64,000 bases of DNA from NCBI GenBank assembly GCA_012845835.1, contig JABAKD010000004.1:6863765-6927764 (forward strand), written 5' to 3'. Below are positions 42,538-53,190 of the stretch, piece by piece (the first letter of the stretch is position 1; every line of letters begins with the position of its first letter). The translations under genes and the position numbers were made by a program. This DNA is from Undaria pinnatifida. Its lineage: Eukaryota; Sar; Phaeophyceae; Laminariales; Alariaceae. Under the pieces are notes generated by a model. It was not told the DNA's origin. It was given only the letters and a program-made list of their open reading frames with translations, and searched no databases.

Positions 42538-43814
42538 CTGCGATGCGCCGAGCCGTTGAGGAGGGCACCGCGTGAAACGTTCTGTCAAAAGTGTGGGACT
42601 GTGAAGGTGTTTTGGCCGTCCGCACGATTGTTCATCACGACCTTCACCGTGGTTTACTGGCATGAACGATCCCACGAATTACAGCATACTTAAAACGAGA
42701 AAGGAAGTGATATCTCAGCTGCTTGCTCGACACGATAGAGGTGCGCGCCACGTTGTGTTGTGAGGGTTGCTCCGTTTGAGAGCTCAAGATCCCTCCCAAA
42801 AACTGATTAGAGGGGAAAACCTAAACTGCTCCGGGTGAAACGCCCAACAACCTAGGCACACGGCGATAATCATGAAAGAAACGATGGCCTATTTCCGTCG
42901 ATTATGAGTTAAAGAAGGAGCCGTCATTCAGGAACATTCTCAGACGAAACGTGCTACCTCCATCGTACAAGGCGTGATGGTGATGCTGCTACTTACAGCT
43001 GAGATGCACCAGTACTTTCGGAGACTCGTTGCTTGAGGACCTCTACATGTACCTAACCCTCAACAAACCGATTATTCTGAGCATACAGAAAATGGCGTCG
43101 TGATGAATGGGCGCTTGGCCTAGGTGTATACCAGTATACACGAAAAACGAGAAGGGCAACGTTCTGACGATGTGTTTAATAGGTTCAAGCGCCTTGTCGT
43201 TCAAAACGAACAGTTTAGCGAAATAGGGCTACTTCTACCGAAACACGTGTTACTTATTGGCTCAAGGTTGCGACTTTCTTCGTTTCGGAGGGGGCACTGG
43301 GCTTACTCTTGCACCACATGTCCGCCCTTTCCCAGCTGCACATGAAAATGTGCCGTAATTTTATCGAGAAATTCTGGAAACACCCGAGGCCGCACGAGGA
43401 CAGCAGATAAAGTTCCAGGCAAAACGTGCCAGATACTTGCTTCACGATTGCGATCGTAGTTCTGACCATTCGGGGAAATGGGAAACGTCGCTCAAGGGGG
43501 CGCTTTGAGAAGATTCGGAGAAGCCGGTCTGAAGCTTGCCCCGAAAACGATACACACTACCAGGGCACAGCAATGACAGGCAAGCAATGGTCACGTTCAA
43601 GGGTAAGATCGTTGTGTTTGACAATTGTTGGTCGTCTACACTATGGGCCGCACCCTATCCATGCCCCCTTCCCCCCAAAGGTCCTCTTCTTCACACGGAA
43701 ACGGGGTCAATAGTCTAATGACTAAGACAAGCGACAATAGAGTACCCCCGAGTCCAGCCCCCCCCCCTCCCTGTGAACCTCAATTGTTCGGGATGTTTTC
43801 TCCCCAAAGCTCAC
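42538..43814 (-). other. Intron 2 of the Rieske gene
   Basis: 1277 nt, starts GTGAGC and ends GCAG in the transcribed direction. It contains a C run at 43759-43768 and no recognised element with clear ends; B-like remnants are at about 42730-42970. Confidence 0.8.
42730..42975 (-). mobile_element. Family B MITE, degraded, in intron 2
   Basis: GACACGATAGAGGTGCGCC at the left, GAGAGCTCAAGATCCCTCCC, AACAACCTAGGCACACGG and CATTCAGGAACATTCTCAGA inside, CTACCTCCATCGTACAAGGC at the right. Reversed B order. Confidence 0.6.
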
Positions 43815-43939
43815 GAGAGGCTACCGTCTTTCTCCACCCTGCCCTCTGTCAACGGCGCGGCTCTGTGGGGGCATCTGTCATCGAACGTGGCCCACTCTCC
43901 TTTATCGTCGCACCAGACCACGAGGTGCTTTCCGAGCAG
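43815..43939 (-). CDS. Rieske oxygenase gene, exon 2: first half of the [2Fe-2S] site
   Basis: 125 nt: 41 codons plus two bases. Acceptor TTATTATTTCGAGGCAG after a pyrimidine-rich run, donor TC|GTGAGC. It encodes LLGKHLVVWCDDKGEWATFD, then DRCPHRAAPLTEGRVEKDGS then L. CPH is the first Cys-x-His pair of the Rieske cluster. With the next exon the motif is C-x-H-x17-C-x2-H, within the usual Rieske spacing. LLGK.LV.W.D..G.W..F.D.CPHR.APL.EGR is the signature of pheophorbide-a-oxygenase/TIC55-type chloroplast Rieske monooxygenases. Confidence 0.96.
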
Positions 43940-44383
43940 CTGCCTCGAAATAATAAAGTTGAAGAAGCGAACGATTGAGGGTGCTGAGTCAGACACTCAC
44001 GGTGTGATGAGGTTTCATGCATGCTATGATTGAGGTCTGGCACTAATGGCGTAAAACAGCTTCTGAATATGGCGGGCGTATTTGATCCTAAATTGTTGAC
44101 CAGTGTCGGGGATTAGAAGATATTGTAGCTGTCGCTAAAACGAGCGACGACAGCTGATTGGTGATAGATGTAACTGTCGTCAGACGTGGTGTGCGTCCAC
44201 GAGCCATCGGTTCGTGTGATTGCGAGGGGCACCACGTTTGACTTGCAATTGATTGGTCGTGCATCTGCAGCAGAAGAGGAGATCATTGGTTTCCTTAGGC
44301 GGCGTTGAATACGCCCATGCCCGTGTACCTTACCCTCGTGCTCTGTGCTCTGTGTGCTCGTGTGTCTCGCTGTGCTGTTGTGC

Positions 44384-44763
44384 TGTTTTTTTTTTTCGTG
44401 TGATCCGTCACTAAAGCACTCATTTTTCTAGTGACCTAGTCTAAATTCAAGTTAAAGCGTACAAACACACAAACACACTAACCTTTTTTTTCGAGTAGAG
44501 CGCTATTACGTTTTTTTTTTTTTTCGTGTGTTCCGCCACCGCAGCACTCATTTTTCTAGTGACCTATTCTAAATTCAAGTTAAATCGTACAAACACACAA
44601 ACACACGAACTTTTTTTTTTAGTAGAGTGCTATTACGTTTTTTTTTTTTCGTGTGTTCCGCCACCACAGCACTCATTTTTCTAGTGACCTAGTCTAAATT
44701 CAAGTTGAAGCGTACGAGCACACAAACACACGAACTTTTTTTTCAGAGTAGAGCGCTATTACG
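44384..44763. repeat. Three-unit tandem repeat, period about 125-128 bp
   Basis: CGTGTGATCCGTCACTAAAG at 44397 recurs as CGTGTGTTCCGCCACCGCAG at 44525 and CGTGTGTTCCGCCACCACAG at 44650. Each unit has TTTTTCTAGTGACCTA, GCGTACAAACACAC-like sequence, a T run and AGAGCGCTATTACG. Units 2 and 3 are closest. Confidence 0.92.
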
Positions 44764-44962
44764 GGGGGACCGCAGGTGGGAATTAGAAACTCGCTTCGCT
44801 CGAATAACATACACAGTTTTACGCCTAAGACATGATATTTCGTCTATCGGGTTGCCCCTTCCATTTTCCTCGAAATGTATTGTTCTTCTTTTGGTGCGGG
44901 ATATAGAACTACTCTTGTACGCGAGATGAGTCCCAGAAAACAAGTAGGGCACCTCGGCACTT

Positions 44963-45225
44963 GAATCATCCCACGCTAGAGGTTCAGTACAAAATTCTTA
45001 GCTCCAAACACGAGGGGGTAAACATACCCAATACCCGTGTGAAGCATGACTTCGAAGGCATTCGTTCGCGCAGCACCGCGACCAATTTTTGCCAGGGCGC
45101 TAGTCCTTATACGGGAACACACTTCTTAAAAACTATCATGTTCACTGATAGTTCCATGGCTTGAGGAGTTCCACCAGTTGGAAACCTTTATCCCTAAAAA
45201 TTCAACCCCTGCCGTGGGCTGATTC
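44963..45225 (-). mobile_element. Family C MITE in intron 1
   Basis: Left end GAATCATCCCACGCTAGAGG, right end CCCCTGCCGTGGGCTGATTC, 263 bp. Contains GACTTCGAAGGCATTCG. Flanks do not match. Confidence 0.8.
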
Positions 45226-45284
45226 CTCTGGGTCATGCTCTCGGAGGGTCGAAGGACAACCAGGTTCGGCAGGAATTGCTCACA

Positions 45285-45551
45285 CGACAGACAACACGGT
45301 ACAGGTTCACCACATTTCTATCCGGGATACCTCAATTTGGGAGCTTAAGGCATGTCCCTCCGGAAAACTGATTTATTTGGAGAAAAATGCAACTGCTACA
45401 ACACCAGACGAAAAGTTCCATAGCCTAGGGTACAGTACGAGAATCATGCAAAAACAAAAAATGTATTTCGGACGATTTTTGGAATAAGGCTACCCCGTCA
45501 TTCAGACACCATTTCAGACGGAACAGTTCTTCCTCTATCGTAGCACGCGTC
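45285..45551 (-). mobile_element. Family B MITE in intron 1
   Basis: The left end is poor (GACAGACAACACGGTACAGG), the right end CTCTATCGTAGCACGCGTC is good. Reverse interior with TTGGGAGCTTAAGGCATGTC and CCATAGCCTAGGGTAC. Confidence 0.75.
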
Positions 45552-46604
45552 TCATTCGACACATGCTAAAAAGTAGGGATGGACCGTTTTCTCTCAGTCG
45601 TTCTCTCAATTCGAGGAGCTCTATACCTTCCCTTTTTTTGGACGGAAAGTGCAATCCAGTATTATATGGGAAAATTGGCCGTATTTTTCAAAACCAAAAT
45701 CTTGCTCCGAGGATTTTGGGTTATAACCACTTCACTACCGGAATCGATTTTGGGGGACAAATTTGCTAGAATTCAGTATGGGTAGGGATTTCGGGGCTCT
45801 ACAGGGGTTGAGGAGTCTCGCCATTCCGAGCTATATTTATGCCGAAATCATCTGCCGGTTTGTCCTGGTCTCAACGAGTGCTGCGATAGGGGTCCTAAAA
45901 GGTATACCGTTTCCTGGCTAAAATGTTTTTTGAACGACGAAGCTCGTTATCAACCCGAAATCGTGGGCATGTCACTCTTGTTGAAAATTAAAAATGATTG
46001 TTTCGTATACTTGGAGGCGATGGGTGTGTTCGTCGGGTTGCTCTTTCAGTTTGGTCAAAGTCTGATTTTTTCCTGTCAATAGAAGTTAAAAATTGCCCTC
46101 AAAATCAGGTTATGAGCCTCGGAAAACAACGGCGAACCTCTACCGTAGCGGGTGCCCTATATTGAGACGAGCCATATCAGTTCAATATGTTCAGAGTACC
46201 CAAAACGTGCGTTGACGCCATAACGTTAGGCGTCAGTGAACGAATTCTGCGGCACGGGTGTGCGCAACGATTTTCCGGAGGGCTCTCTCGCCTGATGATC
46301 TCTAACATTTCAAACGCGCGTTGCTACGATATGGAGGCTGCACGTTTTGGCTGATTTGTTTTTGGTGGAAAATGACGTGTCTCTCCTTAACTCTAACTCT
46401 TCGGAGTTAGATTCTGTAATGTATACTGGACGTTACCCTTTCGCTGCACAAGCGCAATACAGCAGACCATGATGGGATTGTTTTTCGCAGGTGTAGAGTC
46501 CATGGTTTTGCTCAAAATCAGTTTCATGGGGTGGGGGACATACAGCTCCACAAGTGAAGAGCCGTGTAGAAAAAAAATAACGATGCAATTCAGTACGGTA
46601 GAGC
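45552..46604. other. B-like remnants within intron 1
   Basis: Several diverged B-order blocks (GTGCTGCGATAGGGG near 45880, CTCTACCGTAGCGGGTGCC near 46137, GTTGCTACGATATGGAGGC near 46318). No element with both ends intact. Confidence 0.4.
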
Positions 46605-46844
46605 GACGCGGGCTACGACAGAAGTGTCACTTTTCGGTCTGAAACGGTTCCTGAGAGAAAGGGCCCCTTGCCCCAAAATTGTCTGAAATAGGTCATTTCG
46701 TTTGGTCGTGTACCTAGGCCATGGGATATTGACATCCGGTATATTTTTCTCCAAATCAGTTTTTAGGAGTGGTCTTAAGCTCCCAAATTGAGGAACCTTT
46801 GCACAAAAAACAATGGTTGGTGCACCTCTATCGTAGCATGGGTC
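46605..46844 (+). mobile_element. Family B MITE with perfect target duplication in intron 1
   Basis: Left end GACGCGGGCTACGACAGAAG, right end CTCTATCGTAGCATGGGTC, 240 bp. Flanked by GAGC at 46601-46604 and 46845-46848. Confidence 0.92.
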
Positions 46845-46892
46845 GAGCATTCGTCCTGACCCCCCCCCCAAAAAAAGACAAGCGCTATCTGA

Positions 46893-47070
46893 TGGTCTGC
46901 CTGGGAGTCACTCCATACTGGTCTGGCAGAATTTTCTGGGAGCTCCTAACGCGAGGATGACTCAGTATCTCGCCGTCACCATCACCTGAAATATGACGGC
47001 GAAGGCGTTCGTGTGCGCAGTCCGACCAATACGTCTATGCGCTAGTAGTCCAAAACCAAACATGCCCGTA
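46893..47070 (-). mobile_element. Family C fragment in intron 1
   Basis: GGGAGTCACTCCATACTGG, GGGAGCTCCTAACGCGAGGA and GAAGGCGTTCGTGTGCGCAG follow the C order; the right end is lost. Confidence 0.5.
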
Positions 47071-47346
47071 AAAGCATCACACTAACCGGTGCTTCCTCGC
47101 TGAACAAGCCTAAACCCGCCGGAAACGTTCACCCATAAATTGCCCTTACCTGTCGTCGGATGACCCCTCGGCATACGCTGAATGGGTTCATAAAAAGCAA
47201 AACTCGTTGGGTGGATTTTGTGGGTTGTTGAGCGCGCTCGAAAGGAAGTAGAGTTGGCGTAAAATGTCACCTTGTCATCTTGTCATGCGAAAAACTTCAA
47301 TCTCTATAGTAGCACGCGTCAGCGGGAAATAGGCTAAAAGACTCAC

Positions 47347-47589
47347 CTCTACAGCATGTGCACGTCCGGTGTCGGTGTTCTTCTCGGCAAGCACAGGGTA
47401 CCACTGTGTCGGCACGTCACGCGCATGCAGCGCATACAACCAGTTTCGTGCGCAACCAACCCGAAGCCGCGGTTGTGAAGCGCAATGCGTTTTGTTTGTC
47501 GAGACGCCGGCGCGAAGGGATTTCAACACACGAGGTCGTACGGGCACACCATGAACAGAGGTAGCGAGCGGAGTCAGCCTCATGCGCAC
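47347..47589 (-). CDS. Rieske oxygenase gene, most upstream exon identified
   Basis: The 3' border is firm: GTAGAG|GTGAGT after 47347, phase 0. The last codons encode NWLYALHARDVPTQWYPVLA and EKNTDTGRAHAVE. The next exon continues LLGKHLVVW, giving the family-typical W.. WYPV ... V.LLGK order. WYPV near the N-terminus is typical of pheophorbide-a-oxygenase-like proteins. Upstream the frame is open to a Met at 47589 and is rich in Arg, Ser, Ala and Thr with few acids, as in a plastid-targeting region. An earlier exon cannot be excluded, so the start is unsure. Confidence 0.85.
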
Positions 47590-47748
47590 ACCACGACAGG
47601 CCGGTTGGCAATTTCGGGCAAAAAAACATGCGAAGTTATACGGCAGACGGAGCTTCTAACGTGACGAGCTAACTCCATGTTGCAGGAATTACATTAGCTG
47701 TGAATACAATACTGTTCGTTTGCTACTTCTAGGTTTCATCGGGATGCA

Positions 47749-48724
47749 GACGTGTGCTACGATAGGGTGCGCCACATTTATTTCTGATGTTCCTCCCTTT
47801 TGGAGCTTAAGATATGTTCTTCTTAGGGTCAACATCTAACGACATTGTTTTGGCAAGTTTCTTAACAATTTTGCAAGGTTTCGGAAATCTGGGCCTGCTA
47901 AAATAGACCAAAAGCTTTCATGGCAAAGTTTTTGTTGGATATTTCCGTTCAGCTTCGTTGGCAAGTTTTTGGAAGGTGAGATTTGTCACTTCATTTATTT
48001 GCCATTTTGGTCCATTAACGCCAACGCGAGATGTACAAACCAGACCACCCCACGACGCCCGACGCTAGACTTGCTCTATCTTCTGTAATTGCGGGAGGTA
48101 CGGAGGATACACGGTGTCATTGGTAGCAGCTATAATGGGGCTGGCGACGCTGGCCGTGAGGCCCGCGTGGATGTCACATGGGCGTCGTTTGGAGCGGGTG
48201 CTGACGCACCGTCACCAACAGCAGCCGCTCCAGCTTTGCTCAGGCGAATTTGACCGGGCTGAAAGGACTGCCAACAACCTCTGAGGTACATGGGCTGTTC
48301 GTGCAATCCCTTCTGCGCCAACATTTACTCCATAGAGAGCGTCGGCGTGCCGTTGGCTCCCTTCTGCTGCTGCTGTGGGGTTTCGACAAAAATCTGAGGG
48401 CGTTATGATGAGAAACTTGACAAATACTTCCAAGCACTTGACAATGTGCAGTGTTTCGCGTTAGAAAGTTTTGTCGTCTTTTTGGAAAGTGTTGCTAATG
48501 GTATCTTGATAAAATAGCAAGCTTGGAAAATTTCGCTTGGTCGTTCGAAACGACTGGTAACCCAAAGACTGATTTGGAGAAAAACGAGGGTGAAAAACTC
48601 TCATCGCCCAGGGATACACAATGGGAATCAAACCAAAACAAGTCGACGATTTTGGTTTTTAAGAGCCCCGTCATTCACAAACAAATCAAGGGGGAAAATT
48701 GCCACTTCTATCGTAGAACGCGTC
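47749..48724 (-). mobile_element. Family B MITE split by a 0.7-kb insertion
   Basis: The left part (47749-47818) starts GACGTGTGCTACGATAGGGT. The right part (48545-48724) holds CTGATTTGGAGAAAAACGAG and the terminal CTATCGTAGAACGCGTC. Flanks TGCA/TGCT differ at one base. Confidence 0.75.
47819..48544. mobile_element. Unclassified insertion inside the B element
   Basis: Roughly 725 bp without family A, B, C or F features. The ends TTAGGGTCAACATC and GGTAACCCAA are loosely inverted (TTRGGGT). Minus-strand frames (48433-48130) are Ala/Ser/Pro-rich, one ending in a stop after SRPASPAPL, with no recognised domain. Confidence 0.4.
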
Positions 48725-48781
48725 TGCTATTTCAGTTTTCTTTACGTCACTGTTCATGTAAGGTACAGAAGGGATTCCCGA

Positions 48782-49030
48782 GGCACACACCACGGTAGGA
48801 GTCCAGCAGAACATTCCTGAGCTTCTATCATGAGAGGAGCTCAATATCTGACCCGTAAGATTACTCGGAAGGCATTCGTCCGCGCACCCCGGCCAAGCTA
48901 ATATGCCTCGTCCTAAAGCAAATTGTACCCTTCAAATTGTTAGACTGTCCGGTACTTCCTTACTTGATGAGCCAACATTACTATAAATTGTTAATTCAAC
49001 AACTGCAAGCCCCCTCCGCACTCTAGAGGG
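48782..49030 (-). mobile_element. Family C MITE, degraded
   Basis: CACACCACGGTAGGAGT at the left, CCTGAGCTTCTATCATGAGAGG, GAAGGCATTCGTCCGCGCAC and CCGGCCAAGCTAATATGCC. The right terminus is poor. Confidence 0.6.
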
Positions 49031-49100
49031 ATTACGCCGCCCTAGCAATCAGGTGTCGCTCTTACCATACTGCTATCGTCCTGAACGGTACTGGGTATCG

Positions 49101-49401
49101 AGGTTACAAGGCCACCGTCGGGCGGTTTCCCCTCTTGGCGCTACCGTCCTTGCGCCACTCGCACGAGTGACGATTTACGTTGCTCTGAAAAATGGCCTGT
49201 AATGCGATATTATTTTGCGCAGCTCGCGTAGCTTACCCTTCCACTTCGGATTCGAATCGGAACGCCAAAGCAGCACGTACGAAAACCAACCCTCAGCAAT
49301 GCTGCAAGCGAAAACGGGATCGTTCTCGCGAGTGACCCCGAGCCGCAGCTAAAAAATAAACTCCTTCAAAACGTGACCCCGCTGGATGTAGTTCTGGTCT
49401 C
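49101..49401 (+). mobile_element. Family A MITE
   Basis: The left end is degraded (GGTTACAAGGCCACCGTCGG), the right end GATGTAGTTCTGGTC. Landmarks GCCACTCGCACGAGTGACG and CGTTCTCGCGAGTGACCC. Confidence 0.7.
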
Positions 49402-49515
49402 GACACGTGCTCGTACGACTATAGGAGTGGTAGCTGCTGGCAAGAGTATACTGACAGACAGAGCACCTCCACTGGTGAACTATCCAATGTCGCTGGGTCG
49501 CTATTAATAATAAAG

Positions 49516-49791
49516 GATCAAGGCTACGGCATTGTAGTATCCTGCCCACAATTTTCACTACCAGGTCTGAGGCAGTCGCGAGAGTGACTCTGCACCTCAC
49601 TGATAATACACCGCTCGGCAATTTGTATGACGCGGCGTAGCTAACCATCCCATTGGGAATCCTTGTCGAAATACTTTAGCAGCGAGAATCGCTATGGCCG
49701 CATGGAACAGGGGGGTCATTATCGCGCGTGGCGACCCCGAGGCACTGCAGATGAAATCCCACACAGGAGCTACCCTACCGTAGGATTGGAC
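49516..49791 (+). mobile_element. Family A MITE with perfect target duplication, satellite-free
   Basis: Left end GATCAAGGCTACGGCATTG, right end CCCTACCGTAGGATTGGAC. Flanked by AAAG at 49512-49515 and 49792-49795. It belongs to the satellite-carrying subgroup (ATTGTAGTATC, ACTACCAGGTCTGAG) but passes straight to the landmark CAGTCGCGAGAGTGACTCTG without the satellite. Confidence 0.92.
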
Positions 49792-49807
49792 AAAGAGAAC
49801 CAGTCAC

Positions 49808-50085
49808 TGCGGCAAGGGAGTCACCTTTGGGCATTGCTTTTCAGCGGCTAGGGATCGCTAGCGCGAGCGACCTCCCCTTGTTTAATTGCGGTCTTGAGTG
49901 CATCATGCGTGCTGTTTTACTTTTTTATGCGATGTGAATTCGCGCTGAAACGTTTACTGTAGATACGCTGCCCCCTAAACAACAAGCCGCCCCAAGCATT
50001 TTGGTCGGGGCCTGAGGTACACAGTCGCTCGTGCGGGTGGCTCCAGCGCGGTGGGAGGGAGATGTTTTGCCGTGGCCTTGAGTTT
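49808..50085 (-). mobile_element. Family A MITE, reverse
   Basis: Landmarks GGGATCGCTAGCGCGAGCGA and CAGTCGCTCGTGCGGGTGGC, right end TGCCGTGGCCTTGAG. The left end is blurred. Confidence 0.7.
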
Positions 50086-50683
50086 TGTTGGTTTTCACTT
50101 TTTCAAGCGTTTCGCCAAATCACAAAGTTTGGTCGGGGAAGGTAGAGAACTCTCCAAGGGCAAGATGTATCTAAAGAAAAAATAGGTGCAGTCCCTCCGT
50201 GACATGTGTGTATAGCGACCCGTGCTATGATAGAGGTACGTAGTATCTGAATGTTGAATCTCCTTGTGTGAACTCGATATCATCCCCGGATTTCCGTTAG
50301 CTTTATTTTTAGTTTGGTTCTGTTTTACACGTAGGACATGATGGTATTCATCAGGTTGTCTTTTTATATATCGTTGTGAATACCAATTTGTTGGTCGATT
50401 GTTGTCCTCCTTAAGCGACCGCCATCGTAAAAAGTAGGATGCATCCACGCCCGTGCCATGCATCTAGCGCAGAGCATTGTCTGCGTGACACATAGAAAAC
50501 GGGGAAGCGTGCCGCCTCCTAAACATTTAAAGGAGCAGGTTGTACACTCTGTGCGATACATGGGTGAGGTCGGTCGACCAACGGTAACGATCCCCGGACG
50601 CCTCCCGAGTCGTTTGGCACAACACTAACTAGAGCACTGCCTGGATCGCTGTTACTCCTCTGCGTTTCCATGCTGGTGAGCAC
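50086..50683. other. No gene recognised
   Basis: Weak B-like blocks near 50170-50240 (CCCGTGCTATGATAGAGGTA). Nothing else. Confidence 0.35.
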
Positions 50684-50998
50684 TGCCAGATACTGCCGGG
50701 CAATCCCAGGCACGGCCATGTGCTGCTAGGTACTGCTAGGTACTGCCAGGTAGTGCTAGGTACCGCCAGGAACCCGCCAGGTACCGCGATGTACTGCCAG
50801 GTACTGCCAAGCTCTGCCAGGTAGGCCAAGTATTGCCAATTTCTGTTAGGTACTGCCAGGTACTGCCAGGTACTGCCAGGTACTGCCAGGTACTGCCACA
50901 TACTGACAGGAACTGACAGGTACTACGAGGCAATGCCGCGTAGTCCTAGGCGCCACCAGACATCACCGGGTACTGCCAGGTACAGCTACTCTAGATAC
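50684..50998. repeat. 10-bp minisatellite GGTACTGCCA
   Basis: About 30 units, most regular at 50846-50895 (five near-identical units), with drifting edges. Three units equal ten codons, which explains the spurious Trp-Gln-Tyr-Leu-Ala repeats on the minus strand. Confidence 0.95.
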
Positions 50999-51639
50999 GT
51001 CGAGGTGCTTCGGAAGTCGCACAGAAAGTTCCTTTACATTTTGATATTTTGTTTTTGTTGACTTTATGATGTTGGTGTCACATGTGAATTGCAGGCGGCA
51101 CCGGGGAAGAAGCAATAGTTCTGCACTGGATCCTGGATCCTTAGTGTTTCGAACACCGTTGCTCAGAACGAAACGTTTCATGGACAGCCGACCGCCAACA
51201 ATACCAAATAATTGCTCGAATTGTTGAGGCGTCTGAAAAAGCGTGGACCCCCCCCCCCCCCCCCCCTTTCCTGAGCTGGCTCAATATATTTGCGTGGAGA
51301 AAACTTTTTGTTGGAGCAAACAGCAAACCAACAGCGAACCAAAATACACTGAACTCCGAAATGGGTCTCTTAATAGCGGTGTTGACAGCCAGTCATCCAT
51401 CCCCCCCCCTCGAGATCATACTCCGAAGTATTGGATATCGTTGTGTACAATCAACAGTTAAACTTCAGCCAATGCCGACGGCGACAATAACGGCGCCGTT
51501 AAAGCGTCTGAAAGCCAAGTACCGTTTGGAAATGATGCCAATTTTTGTAAATCATCCAGGCGCTGCAGACATTAACATTCAACCGAAATCTCCGAAATTA
51601 ACTCACGGCCCCCACACCCCCGGATCACGCTCTGGACAT
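50999..51639. other. Poly-C tract, no gene recognised
   Basis: C run at 51248-51268. Frames on the plus strand are not convincing. Confidence 0.35.
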
Positions 51640-53190
51640 CGTCGCGTAGGGCGAACTGTTTGATGGGAACCAAAACCAGCATCAACGACGGCAACAAAAA
51701 AAAAAATATCCTGAACTAGTTTTGAGCAACTTCTACAGTTACTGAACGCCCCCCCCACCCAGAGATCACGCTGAATGTTGTTGCGTAGACCGAACGGTTT
51801 GATAGGAAGCCAGCGCCGGCACCAACAACAGCAACACTACGGAAACCTAGCCAATGGTGAGTCGTTCCAAGCAACGTAAGACGTTGCGGGTCACCGCATG
51901 GATCCATGCGAACGTATCTGAATGGAACGAACGGTTTGATGAGAATCAAATACCGGGATCGGCAGCAAGATCACCGATCCCCTGAGGCCGAGGATTGCTT
52001 TGAGCATCGTTCGCAGCTATAGACCCTCCCCCCTCGGGGGTCAATGTAAACATCGATGCGTACCAATTGACACTGCTGTAAAACGAACGGTTCAGAGGGA
52101 AGCCCACATCAACATCGACAACAACAGCACCATACTCTAAAAGGAAGCCCACGCCGATATCAACAACGTCATCAAACTCTTCAATGTTGTGCACTGCTTT
52201 CAGTAACGTTTGGAACATCGAGAGCCGCGTATAGTCTTATACTGTGAAGATTCACGTGGCCCTTCGTACGAGTAAACCACCTCTGTTTTATGCTGAGTAT
52301 CGTTGCGTAGAACAAACGACTTATAACGCCAAGGCAACACTAACACCGACAACAATAATATCAAGAACACAAAGCCGCCGAAACTGGAGCGGGATGTTTC
52401 GAGGCGCGAGGACAGAAATAGATGTCCACCATTCGGGACAATAATGCTCATTATTGTTGTGTAGCGCGTGTGGTTTAATGGGAACAGCAACGACAGCAAC
52501 ACACTCTTGAAACGGTTCGCGAAACGTTTACAGTTAATCGAGCGACCCCCCATCCCCCCCAAAGACTACGCTGAATATCGTCACGTGCCTGCCGAATGGT
52601 CGGTTAAACAGGAATCCAGCATCAGCATCAACAACGACAACAGAATCACGACGAATCCCCTGAGATCATGAACTATTACTGCCATGGCAATCTTGACAGT
52701 TATGGACCCCCTTTGCCTGTTCACCCTGAATTGGGTTCCGTGCGTAGACTGAACCGTTCAACAGGACGCCAGTACCAGCATCGACACCAACAGCATCATC
52801 ACCAAAGTAATTAAAACAACATATTTGGTGACACTAGAACCGTTGGCAGCTATACGTCTGCCTGGTCTCAAACCTATTGTGATGCATTGTACAGGTACAC
52901 GCCCACTTGGGTCACGCTGAATATCTCGTTGCGAACGTGTAGAACAAAGGATTTAATGAGAAGGCAGCACCAACATCATCACCAACACCTCCAACCCCCG
53001 AATTGGTGAGGCGGTCCGAACAATCTCGATCGACATACACACCCCCGCCCGGATCTCGCTGATTTTTTATATTCCGTAGAACCAACGGGTATCCAACGAG
53101 ATGCCAACGCCAACATCAGCAGCAACAAAAACAAGCTCCTGAAAGGAGGAGTGGATTCCAGCAACGTTGACGACTGTAGACTCCGCCCCT
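51640..53190 (-). repeat. Degenerate array with a roughly 150-165 bp protein-like unit
   Basis: At least eight units share GCTGAATAT-GTTGCGTAGA, CGAACGGTTTGAT-GGAAGCCAGC and a CATCAACAACAACAGCAACA-like block. On the minus strand many read [V/A]DVG[V/A]GF.L.RS.Y...FSV, for example VDVDVGFPLNRSFY and VGAGAGFLSNRSVYATTFSV. No single frame spans the array. It may be repeated exons of a decayed gene or a satellite derived from one. Confidence 0.6.

Larger units (their letters stand above)
43940..47346 (-). other. Intron 1 of the Rieske gene
   Basis: 3407 nt, starts GTGAGT and ends GGCAG in the transcribed direction. It contains a three-unit tandem repeat (44384-44763), a C element (44963-45225), two B elements (45285-45551, 46605-46844) and a C fragment (46893-47070). 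No competing gene was seen. Confidence 0.8.

Noticed and set aside
43442-43624. Minus frame with VYRFRGKLQTG as the exon following the first Rieske half
   Set aside because: It lacks the CxxH pair; the segment at 42537-42417 gives an exact in-phase join with CAYHGW.
50629-50933. Minus-strand frames with Trp-Gln-Tyr-Leu-Ala-Val-Pro repeats
   Set aside because: Three 10-bp minisatellite units make ten codons; all frames are open for the same reason.
50684-50998. CRISPR-like array
   Set aside because: Direct 10-bp repeats without spacers, in a eukaryotic context; the other tandem arrays likewise lack unique spacers.
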